Positions 34,212 to 43,239 of a stretch of 64,000 bases of DNA are shown here, one piece after another (position 1 is the first letter of the stretch; every line of letters begins with the position of its first letter). A program made the translations under genes and the position numbers. Under the pieces are notes generated by a model. That model did no database searches. It was not told where the DNA came from and was given only the letters and a program-made list of their open reading frames with translations. The stretch lies in NCBI RefSeq assembly GCF_002210425.1, contig NZ_MWQK01000002.1, positions 310,001-374,000 of the forward strand, read 5' to 3'. This stretch comes from Fibrobacter sp. UWB2 (GTDB lineage: Bacteria > Fibrobacterota > Fibrobacteria > Fibrobacterales > Fibrobacteraceae).

Positions 34212-35627
34212 TTAGTATTCACCTGTGGCTTGGAGCAATGCGTTATAAGCGGTGTTCCAGTTGAGAATCCCCTGCAAGTAGTTGAGTTTTGCCTTGCGGA
34301 GGTCCATGTTGGCGGTAAGCAGGTTGAGCTGCGTTTCCATGCCGTTTCTGAAAGCCGCGTCGGTCATGTCGTAGATGCGCTGGGCCAGGTCAATGTTATT
34401 CTTCAAAACTTCAAGATTGCGTTCTGCGGAGGCGAGTGTCTGTGCGCAGCTTTCGATTTGCACGCGGAAGCCACGTTCTGCAGTTTCCTTCTGGATCTGG
34501 GTGCTGCGGAGGCTGGATTTAGCTTGGACCACTGCTTCCTTGGTCTGCATGCCATTGAAAAGGTTCATCGACAAGTTCAAAGAAACGTATTTATTGAGCT
34601 TGTCCCATTTCGGTGCGTCCCATTCGGTAATCTTGTTTTGGTTGTTTGCGTACTTGAGACCACCAACCAATGCGATTGTCGGCTTGTAGCCACCTTCTTC
34701 GATTTCGATGTTCTTTTCTTTCATCGTTTCGGTAGCTTGGAGCATCACCAATTCTCTACGACGTTGCTTGACGTTTGCCATGGAGGTGTCCGGGTACGGG
34801 AGGTTGGATTCCGGGCTACGGAGTTCTCCGTTGAATTGAACGTCGTTGTCCCAGTCAAGACCCATGGTGTTGAGAAGGGCGTTCTTGGCAAGGAGGCGCT
34901 TGTCTTCGAGTGCTTTTCTGTCGACCTTGAGGGCTTCCATGGAGAGCTGGACTCTTGCCAAGTCCAGTTCTGTGGCAAGTCCGCTCTTGACTCCTTGTTC
35001 CACAAAATCAAGGTTATCCTGAGTGATTTTTATGCTTTCATCAACAATGGCGATGGAAGAATCCAGGTAAATGAGCTGGTCAAAAGCGTTATCAACTTCG
35101 TAACGGACTTTCGACTTCGTGTTATCAAGGTTGACTTCTTGCAAGTGCTTGTATGCCTTGGCGATGTCGATGGCTGTACCGACCTTGCCTGCAGCGTAGA
35201 GCACCTGGGTCAGTGTGAGGCCCACGCTAGACTGCCAGCGATAACCTTGGGATTTCATGCCGTAAATAAGCCCATCCACGGCAGGACCCATTACGTTTTG
35301 GTCAAAAGCGTTTGCTTTGGGGTATCCGGCGTCGTCCTTTTTGTCGGCCATATCTTTGGCGGCATCCGCAAGGGCTGATGTTTTTTTGACGTCATCAAGC
35401 CCGAAAATACGGGTTACATTGGCACTAAGGTCAATGGACGGGTAGGCGTTACCATACCCAGCGTCTACTTGGGAATTTGCAGAAACGAGATCTTCTTCGG
35501 CGCTCTTGATGTCCGAAGAATTTTCCATGGCGGTCTTGATCGCCTCATCTCGGGTGTAGGTTTTTGCCGAGGCTGGTACAATCAGCCCTAAAGCAAGGGC
35601 GGAAAGGACTAAAAATTTCCTTGACAT
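34212..35627 (-). CDS. TolC-family outer-membrane efflux channel
   Basis: A 471-residue protein with a signal peptide (FLVLSALALGLIVPASA). It has two homologous repeats of the OEP fold: long helices with DEAIKTAMENSSDIKSAEED at the start of the first, and strand-helix elements such as SSVGLTLTQVLYAAGK and VSLNLSMNLFNGMQTKEAV typical of the barrel strands. It forms the outer-membrane pore of the tripartite pump. It is the first gene of the operon: AGGAG precedes the ATG, and the terminator at 35664 separates it from ybaB. Confidence 0.93.
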   Translation of the reverse strand: MSRKFLVLSALALGLIVPASAKTYTRDEAIKTAMENSSDIKSAEEDLVSANSQVDAGYGNAYPSIDLSANVTRIFGLDDVKKTSALADAAKDMADKKDDAGYPKANAFDQNVMGPAVDGLIYGMKSQGYRWQSSVGLTLTQVLYAAGKVGTAIDIAKAYKHLQEVNLDNTKSKVRYEVDNAFDQLIYLDSSIAIVDESIKITQDNLDFVEQGVKSGLATELDLARVQLSMEALKVDRKALEDKRLLAKNALLNTMGLDWDNDVQFNGELRSPESNLPYPDTSMANVKQRRRELVMLQATETMKEKNIEIEEGGYKPTIALVGGLKYANNQNKITEWDAPKWDKLNKYVSLNLSMNLFNGMQTKEAVVQAKSSLRSTQIQKETAERGFRVQIESCAQTLASAERNLEVLKNNIDLAQRIYDMTDAAFRNGMETQLNLLTANMDLRKAKLNYLQGILNWNTAYNALLQATGEY

Positions 35628-35663
35628 TCGTTCTCCTAATATATTAAGCTAGCCAAATGTAAA

Positions 35664-35696
35664 AAAAAAGCACCCTTTTCATAAGGGTGCTTTTTT
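35664..35696 (-). terminator. Rho-independent terminator of the dnaX-ybaB transcript
   Basis: GCACCCTT-TTCAT-AAGGGTGC with A and T runs on both sides. It lies between ybaB (upstream) and the tolC-type gene (downstream), both read leftward. Confidence 0.85.
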
Positions 35697-35772
35697 CTGT
35701 TTTTGATGAAGTGCACAAATGTAGGGATGAATAGCAGCCTAATTTGCGTAAATCAGCGTTTTTTGCTCAAAA

Positions 35773-36081
35773 TTACATCAAACCGGGGATTTTCATGCCA
35801 CCGGTGATGTCCGAAATGCTTGCCTGCTGGGCGTCGTCTTTCTTCTTGACGGCGGAGTTCACGGCTGCCATAATGAGGTCTTCGAGAGCTTCGACATCGT
35901 CCTTGTCGACGGCATCCGGATTGATCTTCACCATTGTGAGTACGCCCTTTCCGTTCATGGCGACCTTCACCATTCCGCCACCGGCTTCGGCGTCAAAGCT
36001 CTGTGCCTTGAGGTCGTTTTGTGCCTTAAGCATCTTGCTCTGCATTTTCTGAAGGTCCTTAAGCATCTTGCTCATGTCCAT
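35773..36081 (-). CDS. ybaB: YbaB/EbfC nucleoid-associated protein
   Basis: A 102-residue DNA-binding protein: the helical MSKMLKDLQKMQSKMLKAQ start, then GGGMVKVAMNGKGVLTMVKI and the final helix pair. Members bind DNA as tight dimers and often follow dnaX, as here. The dnaX stop is 194 bases upstream, with a dispersed repeat in between, so cotranscription is possible. The C-terminal GGMKIPGLM tail is typical. Confidence 0.93.
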   Translation of the reverse strand: MDMSKMLKDLQKMQSKMLKAQNDLKAQSFDAEAGGGMVKVAMNGKGVLTMVKINPDAVDKDDVEALEDLIMAAVNSAVKKKDDAQQASISDITGGMKIPGLM

Positions 36082-36117
36082 GAATATATCCTCGCTTTTT
36101 GAGTGTATTAAAGGTTA

Positions 36118-36222
36118 TTGGATCCTTCCACTTGCGTGTCAGGATGACTGTTTTCCATTCGTAATTATAGAATTTTTATTTGGTTGGATCCTATCACTAC
36201 ACTACGTTTCGTTCCAGGATGA
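36118..36222. repeat. Two GGATCC...CAGGATGAC dispersed repeats
   Basis: TTGGATCCTTCCACTTGCG then TCAGGATGAC (36118-36148) and TTGGATCCTATCACTACAC then CAGGATGAC (36184-36222) lie in tandem between dnaX and ybaB. A third member is at 57925. Each can fold with GGATCCT against AGGATGA-type arms. No gene is seen in this 194-base interval. Confidence 0.6.
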
Positions 36223-36275
36223 CGTTTTAATTGTCACCCTGGAGGGAGCTTGCGACCGATAGGGGCCATGATAAT

Positions 36276-38003
36276 CTATGCGTCGCAATCTTCTTCATCG
36301 CATTGTGAAACGATGGCCGCTTTCTTGAGTTTCTTGGTGAAGACGAGTTCTGTTGCAAACATCTGCTGGAGTTTCGCAAGCCCCGGTTCCTTTTCCAAAT
36401 CGAGTTCGTACGGGCTCATCTTGGCGGCGCGCTGTTCGGCAAGTTCGCTCTCGGTGAAGGCGCGCGTGCGGATGGAAAGCGCAATTTTTGTCTGCAGACG
36501 GTCTTCCAAAATGCGTGTCACGCGTTCGACGTATTCGGGATGCTCCGTCATCTGGCGGTAGCCCCAGTTTTCGGCATTCTCGGTTGTGCCTGCGTAGGTG
36601 AGCGCAATCGGGAACGGATTCTGCTCGGGGTCGCCGGTTTCAAGCGTCGTGCCTGCGATAGCGGCGGAGAACACGTAGTCGCCGTCGTTAGCGATGTTGG
36701 AGAGTATGGAAGGCCATGCGGCCGCAATTTCGTAACGTGAAAATGCTTGCACACCACCTTGATCGTAGCCTGCAAACGGGTCGTCATAAGACGCCTGGAC
36801 TTCTTCCTGGGCGTCTATCATGGCGCTGACTTCAGTTACTTTTTTTTTTACCGCGTCGTTTTCGGCGCTTTTAGGATCGTTAATCGCTGCAAGAGCTTTT
36901 CGCAAATCGACCAGTCGGTCGAGCCAAGCCATTCGGGCAAAAGTCGTCTCGACGAGGAGGCGCGGGTTCGTGCTGTAGCGGAGCGTACCCTGCAAGTCGA
37001 TAAGCATCTTGCTTATGCGGAGGATGTCTCCGTTCGTAAGACTTTGTGCGCAGCTCTTGTACTTGGTGTAGAGCTCTTCGGTGATGTTGAGCGCATCTGG
37101 TGTGAAGGCGTCGAGGCGGGCGTAAAGCAAATTGCGGAGGAACTTGCCAAAGCCGTCGAGCAGCGGGATGAACTCGATACCGATTTTTACAGCATCATCC
37201 ACCATGCGGAAGCAGCCCTTGATGTCGTGGTTTTCGATGGACTGGATGAGCGAGAAGAAAAGTTCTACAGGCGGGATGCCGAGGACGGAGCGGACTGATT
37301 CCGCGGTCATCTCGTTCCCGGTAAAGGCGTATGCCTGGTCAAAGTAGGTGAGACCGTCACGCATGGAACCGTCGGCCTTTTCGGCAAAGATGTCGAGGGC
37401 TTCGTCGGTAGCCTTGATGCCTTCCTGTTCGCAAATGTAGCGGAGACGGCTGCGGATCTGGTCTACGGTCAGGCGCTTGAAGTCAAAACGCTGCACACGG
37501 CTCAAAATCGTCTGCGGAACCTTGTTGACTTCGGTCGTTGCAAAAATGAAAATCACGTGGGACGGCGGTTCTTCGAGCGTCTTGAGAAGAGCGTTGAAGG
37601 CGCCTGTCGAGAGCATGTGGACTTCGTCGATGATGAAGATCTTGTACTTGCCGATGACGGGCGGGTACTGCACACGTTCAATCACATCGCGGATGTTGTC
37701 GACGCTGGTGTTGGAGGCCGCATCTATTTCATAGACGTCCATCGGGTTTCCACCGGCGATATCCTTGCAGCTGTCGCACTCGCCACACGGGTGCAGCGGG
37801 TCAGAGCCCTTGCAGTTGAGCGTGCGGGCGAGGATGCGGGCGCTAGTAGTCTTGCCCACACCACGGGTGCCGGTAAAAAGGAATGCATGATGGAGACGAC
37901 CGCCCTGAATGGCGTTCTCGAGAGTCTTTGCGATATGTTCCTGACCGACCATATCGCTGAATGATTGCGGGCGCCACTTACGCGCCATTGCGATGTATGC
38001 CAT
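36276..38003 (-). CDS. dnaX: DNA polymerase III gamma/tau subunit
   Basis: A 575-residue clamp-loader ATPase. It has Walker A in GTRGVGKTT (about residues 45-53), a zinc module with four Cys (C64, C73, C76, C79), Walker B/DExx in IFIIDEVHML, the arginine-finger SRVQ and sensor regions. Domain III then follows and a tail ends in acidic residues. It loads the sliding clamp at the replication fork. No clear slippery frameshift site was noted by eye. The gene is followed by a repeat and ybaB. Confidence 0.96.
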   Translation of the reverse strand: MAYIAMARKWRPQSFSDMVGQEHIAKTLENAIQGGRLHHAFLFTGTRGVGKTTSARILARTLNCKGSDPLHPCGECDSCKDIAGGNPMDVYEIDAASNTSVDNIRDVIERVQYPPVIGKYKIFIIDEVHMLSTGAFNALLKTLEEPPSHVIFIFATTEVNKVPQTILSRVQRFDFKRLTVDQIRSRLRYICEQEGIKATDEALDIFAEKADGSMRDGLTYFDQAYAFTGNEMTAESVRSVLGIPPVELFFSLIQSIENHDIKGCFRMVDDAVKIGIEFIPLLDGFGKFLRNLLYARLDAFTPDALNITEELYTKYKSCAQSLTNGDILRISKMLIDLQGTLRYSTNPRLLVETTFARMAWLDRLVDLRKALAAINDPKSAENDAVKKKVTEVSAMIDAQEEVQASYDDPFAGYDQGGVQAFSRYEIAAAWPSILSNIANDGDYVFSAAIAGTTLETGDPEQNPFPIALTYAGTTENAENWGYRQMTEHPEYVERVTRILEDRLQTKIALSIRTRAFTESELAEQRAAKMSPYELDLEKEPGLAKLQQMFATELVFTKKLKKAAIVSQCDEEDCDA

Positions 38004-38139
38004 GCTGTTTAATATAGTAAAGTAATCAGGATTTTTTAGTTAAGAGTTTCTAGTAACTAATAGCTATTGACTAAAGACTACGCCATCGGCGCTTAATTTT
38101 CGTATCTTTATAAATGTAAATAGTCAAACAGAGGTACTT

Positions 38140-38523
38140 ATGAATTTTGATATGGCGCTTTTGATTTTGTGCTGGCAGACGGCCTGCCTTTCGCATAACC
38201 ACGAGAATGAACAGCTTTTGCCGGGGGCGACTTCGGCAACGGAAGCGGAAAGTGCCGAACTCGACAAGATTCATGACGAAGTGACTCCGAACGCCAGTTG
38301 GGATGAATTTAACGACCTTTATGCAAGCTACAAGTCGGCAAGCGACCGTACTAAGGCTTGCGTCAAGGCTCTTCAGTCGCAGTCCCGTGATTCAAAGGTT
38401 CTCGTGATAAACTGCATGGTCCGTATTGCGAATGCTTCGCACGAAGACTACAACAGGACTAATATATCGCCCGAAGAATATGAATTTATCAAGAATGTAC
38501 GCGAACAGCTTGGCTTGAATTAG
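38140..38523 (+). CDS. Hypothetical protein, weak TerB-like C-terminus
   Basis: A 127-residue mostly helical protein with no signal peptide. The C-terminal segment (INCMVRIANASHEDYNRTNI then SPEEYEFIKNVREQLGLN) recalls the helical end of TerB-like proteins (SPEE followed by a hydrophobic helix ending LGL). GAGG five bases before the ATG supports the start. It is 23 bases upstream of the small exported protein and probably in one transcript with it. Confidence 0.5.
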   Translation: MNFDMALLILCWQTACLSHNHENEQLLPGATSATEAESAELDKIHDEVTPNASWDEFNDLYASYKSASDRTKACVKALQSQSRDSKVLVINCMVRIANASHEDYNRTNISPEEYEFIKNVREQLGLN

Positions 38524-38546
38524 GCTCGCGCTTGAGGGGAGTGTTT

Positions 38547-38885
38547 ATGGTTCAATTAAAGTCTATTGCTATTGCTGTGCTTGCTGGTAGCGTACTTTGC
38601 GCAGCGCAACTTGCATTAAAACCTGCAGTTGAAACGGATAATGTCCCTACAATTGAAGATCAGTACTTGATTTTTAAACCTGCTGAAAATGAATTTCGCG
38701 ATGAAACTCCAGAGCTACCGAAAACAATTCCGGCAGGCTTCCATAATCCAACGTTAGTCGTTAGCCCAGAAAGCCGGAAGAACATTGATGACAAAATGGA
38801 AAAAGTCGGGAAGGGCCTTTGCTATGCCTCGATTGCCACTTTTATCTTGAGTGGGAGCGGTGATACTCGGCTTTGCGGGAATTAA
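38547..38885 (+). CDS. Small exported protein, likely C-terminal frameshift
   Basis: Annotated length 112 residues from ATG 38547, which has GAGGGGA six bases upstream. It begins with a signal peptide (SIAIAVLAGSVLCAAQL) and has a polar middle. In the annotated frame the end is SGSGDTRLCGN. In the +1 frame from 38851 the sequence reads VGAVILGFAGINFIYM and stops at 38901. Joined to the preceding KGLCYASIATFIL, this makes a good transmembrane helix. One extra (or two missing) bases near 38847-38852 would explain it. This could be a true mutation or a sequencing error. The function is unknown. Confidence 0.55.
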   Translation: MVQLKSIAIAVLAGSVLCAAQLALKPAVETDNVPTIEDQYLIFKPAENEFRDETPELPKTIPAGFHNPTLVVSPESRKNIDDKMEKVGKGLCYASIATFILSGSGDTRLCGN

Positions 38886-38905
38886 TTTTATTTATATGTA
38901 ACAAA

Positions 38906-38932
38906 AAGACCCGCGCTTAAACGCGGGCCTTT
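38906..38932. terminator. Terminator between convergent genes
   Basis: CCCGCG-CTTAAA-CGCGGG extended by AAG/CTT pairing, with A and T runs on either side. It serves the rightward small gene and possibly the leftward pheT end. Confidence 0.75.
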
Positions 38933-38976
38933 TACTTTTCTAGTAGCGAATAACTAGTTACTGCGGCTATGCCGCA

Positions 38977-41412
38977 TTAGCGAAGCACGATGTCGCCGTT
39001 TTGAACGAGCTTGTCGCGAAGCTTGTTGTGAGCCTTGTTGACTTCGTCGTCCGTGAGCGTGCGGTCCATAGCCTGGTAGGTGAGGCTGTAAACCATGTTC
39101 TTCTTGCCGGCTTCAATCTTTTCGCCTTCGTAGATGCTCTTGAGAGTAATCTTCGCGAGGTTCTTCGGGTTGAGAGCCTTGATGCGGGCGAGCACGTCTT
39201 CGTGAGTCATCGTCTTTGCAACTTCGATAGAGATGTCGCGGGTCGAAGGCACCTGGCGGCTGAACGGCTGGAACACAATCTTCTTGTGGCTTTCGTGTTC
39301 CATCTTGTCCATATCGGCTTCCATCACGTAAGTCTCGTAGCTGATTTCGTTAGCCTTGAGGCAGTTCGGGTGGAGTTCGCCCATCGTTCCAAGAACCGTG
39401 CCGTTGCAGACGATTTCAGCCTGCTTGCCCGGGTGGAGGAAGAGTTCCGGCTTTGCGGCGGCGCGGAATTCCACGACGAGGCCGAGACGCTTGAAGAAAC
39501 TCTGGACAAAGCCCTTGAAGGCGGCAAAATCAATCTGCTTCGGCTTGTCGTTGAGCGGATCCACGTCAAAGTTACCGGCGATGGTAAGGGCGACGAGGTT
39601 GGATTCGTCAAAGCCCGGATCGCGTTCGTCCTTGCGAGCGCGCTTGAACTGGCCCTTGGCAACTTCGAACAGACGAACAGAACCCGGACGGTTCTTTTCG
39701 TTTTCGGCAACGGCCTTGAGCAAGTTCGGGAGGAGGCTCGTCGGCACAGCACCGAGTTCTTCGGAAAGCGGGTTCAAGAGGAGAGCCGGCTTGCTGCGAC
39801 GGTCATCGCTTTCGGGGCCAAAGAGGGCTTCGGTGCGGGCCTTGCTCGTGAAGCGGAGGCTCAAGCATTCGTGGAGGCCCATGGCAGAAAGCGTCTTGCG
39901 GATCTTGCGGTTCAAAACTTCGATAGCCGGGAGTTCGTTCGGCTGCATCGTGAACTTCGGCAAGCTGTACGGAATGTTGTCAAAGCCGATGAGGCGAGCG
40001 ATTTCTTCGATGAGGTCAACTTCGCGTTCGAGGTCCGGGCGGAAACTCGGAATCTTGAACGTGAGAGATTCGGCGTCCTTCTTCACGACTTCGAGAGCGA
40101 TACCCGTGAGGAACTTTTCAATCTGTTCGGTGGAAACTTCCATGCCGATGACCTTGGCGGCGCGAGCGACGCGGAGCGTGACCTGGTTGTTTTCCTTCTT
40201 GTGGTCTTCGCCGGTGTATTCGACGGAACCCTTGAGAATGCGGCCGCCAGCAACTTCCTGGATCATGGCGCAAGCGTACTTGCTGTATTCGTCCTGCGTA
40301 GCAAAGTCAATTTCGCGTTCGAAGCGGTAGCTGGAGTCCGTAGAGATGCAGAGGCGTTTGGCCTGCTTGCGGATAACGGTCGGGTTGAACCAGGCGCTTT
40401 CGAGGAACACGTTCTTCGTAGCGTCGACGATTTCGGATTCGACTCCGCCCATCACGCCAGCGACGCAAGCCGGACGGTCACCATCGCAAATCACGAGGTC
40501 GTTTTCGATGAGTTCGTGTGCGGTGTGGTCGATCGTTTCAATATGCTCGCCCTTCACGGCGCGGCGGACCTTGATCTTGTTGCCGTGGAGCTGGTCCATG
40601 TCAAAGCTGTGGAGCGGCTGACCGACGTCCATCAAGATGAAGTTCGTGATATCGACGACGTTGTTGATGCTGTTCATGCCGACAGCGTGCAAAAGCTTTG
40701 CAAGCCATGCCGGAGACTTTTCAACCTTCACGTCCTTGATGACGCGACCCACGTAGCGGGAGCAGCCGCAGCCCGGAACGACTTCGAGGCTGATGGCGGC
40801 GCTTGCATCTTCGGAATCTTCCTTGAAGTTGTAAGCGAGCGGCTTGAGCGGACGGTTAAACTTGGCGGCGAGTTCGCGTGCGACACCGCGGTGGCTAAGA
40901 GCGTCCGGGCGGTTCGGCGTGACGTTCAGTTCGAAGCAGACGTCGTACATGCCGAGGCTTACGAACGGCGTACCTGCCGGGATGGAATCGTCGAGAACCA
41001 TGATTCCACCGTGGTCGTCAGAAAGACCGATTTCGTCTTCGGCGCAAATCATGCCGAAGCTTTCGACACCGCGAATCTTGGATTTCTTCATCTTGAGCTT
41101 GGTGCCATCAGGGAGCGGGAGTTCTGCGCCAATCGGGGCGAGCACAACCGTCTGGCCTGCAGCGACGTTCGGGGCTCCGCAAACAACCTGGATGGTGTTC
41201 GTGCCGTCGTTCACGGTAGTGATGTGCAAGTGATCGCTATCCGGGTGCGGATCGCAAGTGAGAACCTTTGCAACGAGCAACTTGTCATAGACCTTGCCCG
41301 GTTCTTCCATGCCTTCAACTTCGAGACCGATGGAGGTGAGCGCCTTTGCGACATCTTCCGCAGATTCCGGAAGGTCAACGTGACGTCTAAGCCAATTCAA
41401 AGAAACTTTCAT
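38977..41412 (-). CDS. pheT: Phenylalanine-tRNA ligase beta subunit
   Basis: An 811-residue subunit of the (alpha-beta)2 enzyme that charges tRNA-Phe. Domain order as usual: an N-terminal B1/B2 part with a tRNA-binding OB domain (VLTCDPHPDSDHLHITTV, VVCGAPNVAAGQ), the B3/B4 core (TPNRPDALSHRGVARELA), the B5 domain, the catalytic-like fold and a C-terminal ferredoxin-like anticodon-binding domain (FQPFSRQVPSTRDISIEV). pheS is not adjacent in this window. Strong codon bias gives an 814-codon shadow ORF on the other strand. Confidence 0.96.
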   Translation of the reverse strand: MKVSLNWLRRHVDLPESAEDVAKALTSIGLEVEGMEEPGKVYDKLLVAKVLTCDPHPDSDHLHITTVNDGTNTIQVVCGAPNVAAGQTVVLAPIGAELPLPDGTKLKMKKSKIRGVESFGMICAEDEIGLSDDHGGIMVLDDSIPAGTPFVSLGMYDVCFELNVTPNRPDALSHRGVARELAAKFNRPLKPLAYNFKEDSEDASAAISLEVVPGCGCSRYVGRVIKDVKVEKSPAWLAKLLHAVGMNSINNVVDITNFILMDVGQPLHSFDMDQLHGNKIKVRRAVKGEHIETIDHTAHELIENDLVICDGDRPACVAGVMGGVESEIVDATKNVFLESAWFNPTVIRKQAKRLCISTDSSYRFEREIDFATQDEYSKYACAMIQEVAGGRILKGSVEYTGEDHKKENNQVTLRVARAAKVIGMEVSTEQIEKFLTGIALEVVKKDAESLTFKIPSFRPDLEREVDLIEEIARLIGFDNIPYSLPKFTMQPNELPAIEVLNRKIRKTLSAMGLHECLSLRFTSKARTEALFGPESDDRRSKPALLLNPLSEELGAVPTSLLPNLLKAVAENEKNRPGSVRLFEVAKGQFKRARKDERDPGFDESNLVALTIAGNFDVDPLNDKPKQIDFAAFKGFVQSFFKRLGLVVEFRAAAKPELFLHPGKQAEIVCNGTVLGTMGELHPNCLKANEISYETYVMEADMDKMEHESHKKIVFQPFSRQVPSTRDISIEVAKTMTHEDVLARIKALNPKNLAKITLKSIYEGEKIEAGKKNMVYSLTYQAMDRTLTDDEVNKAHNKLRDKLVQNGDIVLR

Positions 41413-41534
41413 TTTATTACCCTTTGTGGCACGAAACTTGCGTAAGTCTCGGCGTTTTGCCTAGATGGTCCGCAAAATCCATGCCTGCTTAATTTTTCGG
41501 CGTAAATGTAGAAAATATTAGCTTGATAAATTGC

Positions 41535-42017
41535 TTAATATGTTTCGCAATAAGGAATATCGTCGAACTCAGCCGCTACTTCTTCTTTTTTGAATTGGTT
41601 GAATAGCAGGACTTCGTTTTTCGAGAACAATTCATCGTTATTGAGGAATGAAATGACGATTTTGCAGAAACCGTTTTGCGGAACGACGACGCCGTGTTTT
41701 TCAGCAAGGGTAAGTGTTGTTTCCGTAAAGCCACAAGAGTATCTATAAGACTCTAAATCTGCTTTTCCCGGTTGGATATATGCCGAAAAGAGATTGTCCT
41801 GTTCGCTAGTCCAAGTGGGCTTGACGATGATTTTTTCACCGCCGAGTTTGATTTGCTGCTGGTATCCGCCGCTACAGAAACCAACAGGCTGGCGGAACAC
41901 GCCGATGACGCCTGATTTTTGCTCGAAAGTCTCTTTCTTGGATACAGAAAGGGATTGTGCGCATGAAGTCATAAGAACGCAGGCGCTTAGAATGCCAAGG
42001 AGTCTGAAATATTTCAT
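41535..42017 (-). CDS. Predicted lipoprotein of unknown function
   Basis: A 160-residue protein with a lipobox (VLMTSC) after a short signal peptide. The mature part contains four Cys in pairs that could form disulphides (FCSGG, YSCGF, NGFCKI, PYCETY). No known domain is recognised. It is 15 bases downstream of ispD in the same direction, so the two may be one transcript. Confidence 0.6.
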   Translation of the reverse strand: MKYFRLLGILSACVLMTSCAQSLSVSKKETFEQKSGVIGVFRQPVGFCSGGYQQQIKLGGEKIIVKPTWTSEQDNLFSAYIQPGKADLESYRYSCGFTETTLTLAEKHGVVVPQNGFCKIVISFLNNDELFSKNEVLLFNQFKKEEVAAEFDDIPYCETY

Positions 42018-42032
42018 TTTACCTCGTAAAAA

Positions 42033-42770
42033 TTAAATGTATTTTGCCCTGTTCGTGAAGATCTCGAAATCTTCGGGCGTGGTAAGTTTGTCGTTTGCCG
42101 CTTCGCCTTTGACGATATAGACGGGCTCGCCAAAGAATTCGAGGATGCTTGCTTCGTCGGTCGGCGTGAAGTTCAGCGGTTCCTTTTCGATGCGGGCGTA
42201 GAGGCTCTTGAGCAAATCGATGCGGGCCGCTTGTGGAGTCTGTGCGAGCCAGACCTTATTGCGGTCAATTGTACTTTCGACGCGGCCATCGCTTGCAATC
42301 TTGATGGTGTCGATGGCTGGCTTTGCGACGAGGCAACTCCCTTTGTTGACGAGCGTTTCGCAAATGTCGCGGATAATCTTTTCGCTGATGAACGGGCGTG
42401 CTACATCGTGGACGAGCACGTATTCAGCGCCGCTAGTGAGCGAGTTCACTCCGTTTTGCACGGACTGCCAGCGTTCTTTCCCGCCAACGACAATTCTTAG
42501 TTTGTTTAAAGTATTCCCGTATCCGGTTCCAAATGCGGGACTCAAACGGCTAAAAATATCTTTTTCAAAGTAGTCTTTCCAATCGGCTGGGACGGCAATA
42601 ACGACTTCTGCGATTTCATCCATGTTGAGGAATGTTTCAAGGCTATATTGGTAAACAGGCTTGTTGCCAAGATTCATCAATTGCTTGGGAATTGTCCCGC
42701 CCATGCGCTTGCCGAGGCCGCCCGCGGGGAGGACTGCAGCGAATTTTCCAAAAAGTAATGAATTAGACAT
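42033..42770 (-). CDS. ispD: 2-C-methyl-D-erythritol 4-phosphate cytidylyltransferase
   Basis: A 245-residue nucleotidyltransferase of the MEP isoprenoid pathway, making CDP-ME from MEP and CTP. Motifs: LPAGGLGKRMGGTIPKQ (the CTP-binding loop), VLVHDVARPFIS (Asp/Arg motif), WLAQTPQAARIDLL and PTDEASILEFFG followed by VKGEAANDKLTTPEDF. All match IspD. The small exported lipoprotein gene follows in the same direction. Confidence 0.95.
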   Translation of the reverse strand: MSNSLLFGKFAAVLPAGGLGKRMGGTIPKQLMNLGNKPVYQYSLETFLNMDEIAEVVIAVPADWKDYFEKDIFSRLSPAFGTGYGNTLNKLRIVVGGKERWQSVQNGVNSLTSGAEYVLVHDVARPFISEKIIRDICETLVNKGSCLVAKPAIDTIKIASDGRVESTIDRNKVWLAQTPQAARIDLLKSLYARIEKEPLNFTPTDEASILEFFGEPVYIVKGEAANDKLTTPEDFEIFTNRAKYI

Positions 42771-42891
42771 AATTAAAAAATAGAAAGTTTTGTGATTTAA
42801 ATCACCGTGTTTAAAATGTAAGAACTATAAAATTTTTTGAATGTAGAGAAAGTTTTTACCTTTGGCATCGAGTGTGTATATGGGAGATCGA

Positions 42892-43236
42892 ATGGACTTT
42901 AGTGAATTGAAACCTCGCAACCGGACTCAAATGGCAGTCGTTGCTTGCTTGGGCGGATTTGTCGGGGCGCATAACTTCTTGCTTGCGAATAGTGTTTCGG
43001 GAAGCATTAAAATTTATTTGACCCTTGTTGCGATTATTGCTCCGCATCATGTCGGTTTGAGTCTTGCCGCGGTGAATATTGCTTGGATCCTTTTTGATTT
43101 GTGGCAGATATGCTTTATGAGCACACTGCCTGAGATTCGTTTGGAAGGCAGTCGTAAAAAGGCGGTGGTTTTTGTGTTTACCTATATGGCTTTTGCGACT
43201 GCGCTTGCAATCCTTTTATGCCAGCGCTATTTGTAG
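42892..43236 (+). CDS. TM2-domain membrane protein
   Basis: A 114-residue membrane protein. The N-terminal segment CLGGFVGAHNFLLANSVSGS with following hydrophobic stretches is the TM2 signature (a G-x-x-G-x-H-x-F motif between two helices). A further pair of helices follows (VVFVFTYMAFATALAILLC). ATG 42892 is chosen because GGGAG lies five bases upstream; earlier in-frame starts at 42862 and 42880 lack this. The TM2 family is poorly understood, with possible roles in stress. Confidence 0.78.
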   Translation: MDFSELKPRNRTQMAVVACLGGFVGAHNFLLANSVSGSIKIYLTLVAIIAPHHVGLSLAAVNIAWILFDLWQICFMSTLPEIRLEGSRKKAVVFVFTYMAFATALAILLCQRYL

Positions 43237-43239
43237 TGG

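Noticed and set aside
36068-36262. 64-codon ORF between ybaB and dnaX
   Set aside because: It spans two dispersed GGATCC...CAGGATGAC repeats and lacks a ribosome-binding site.
39001-41445. 814-codon ORF opposite pheT
   Set aside because: It is the antisense shadow of pheT caused by codon bias; its product (rich in Ala, Val, Arg, His, Glu) shows no domain. The same holds for 10974-12539 (opposite ilvC), 58077-59978 (htpG), 50202-51548 (DUF1846), 34230-35378 (tolC-type) and 45541-46722 (helicase).
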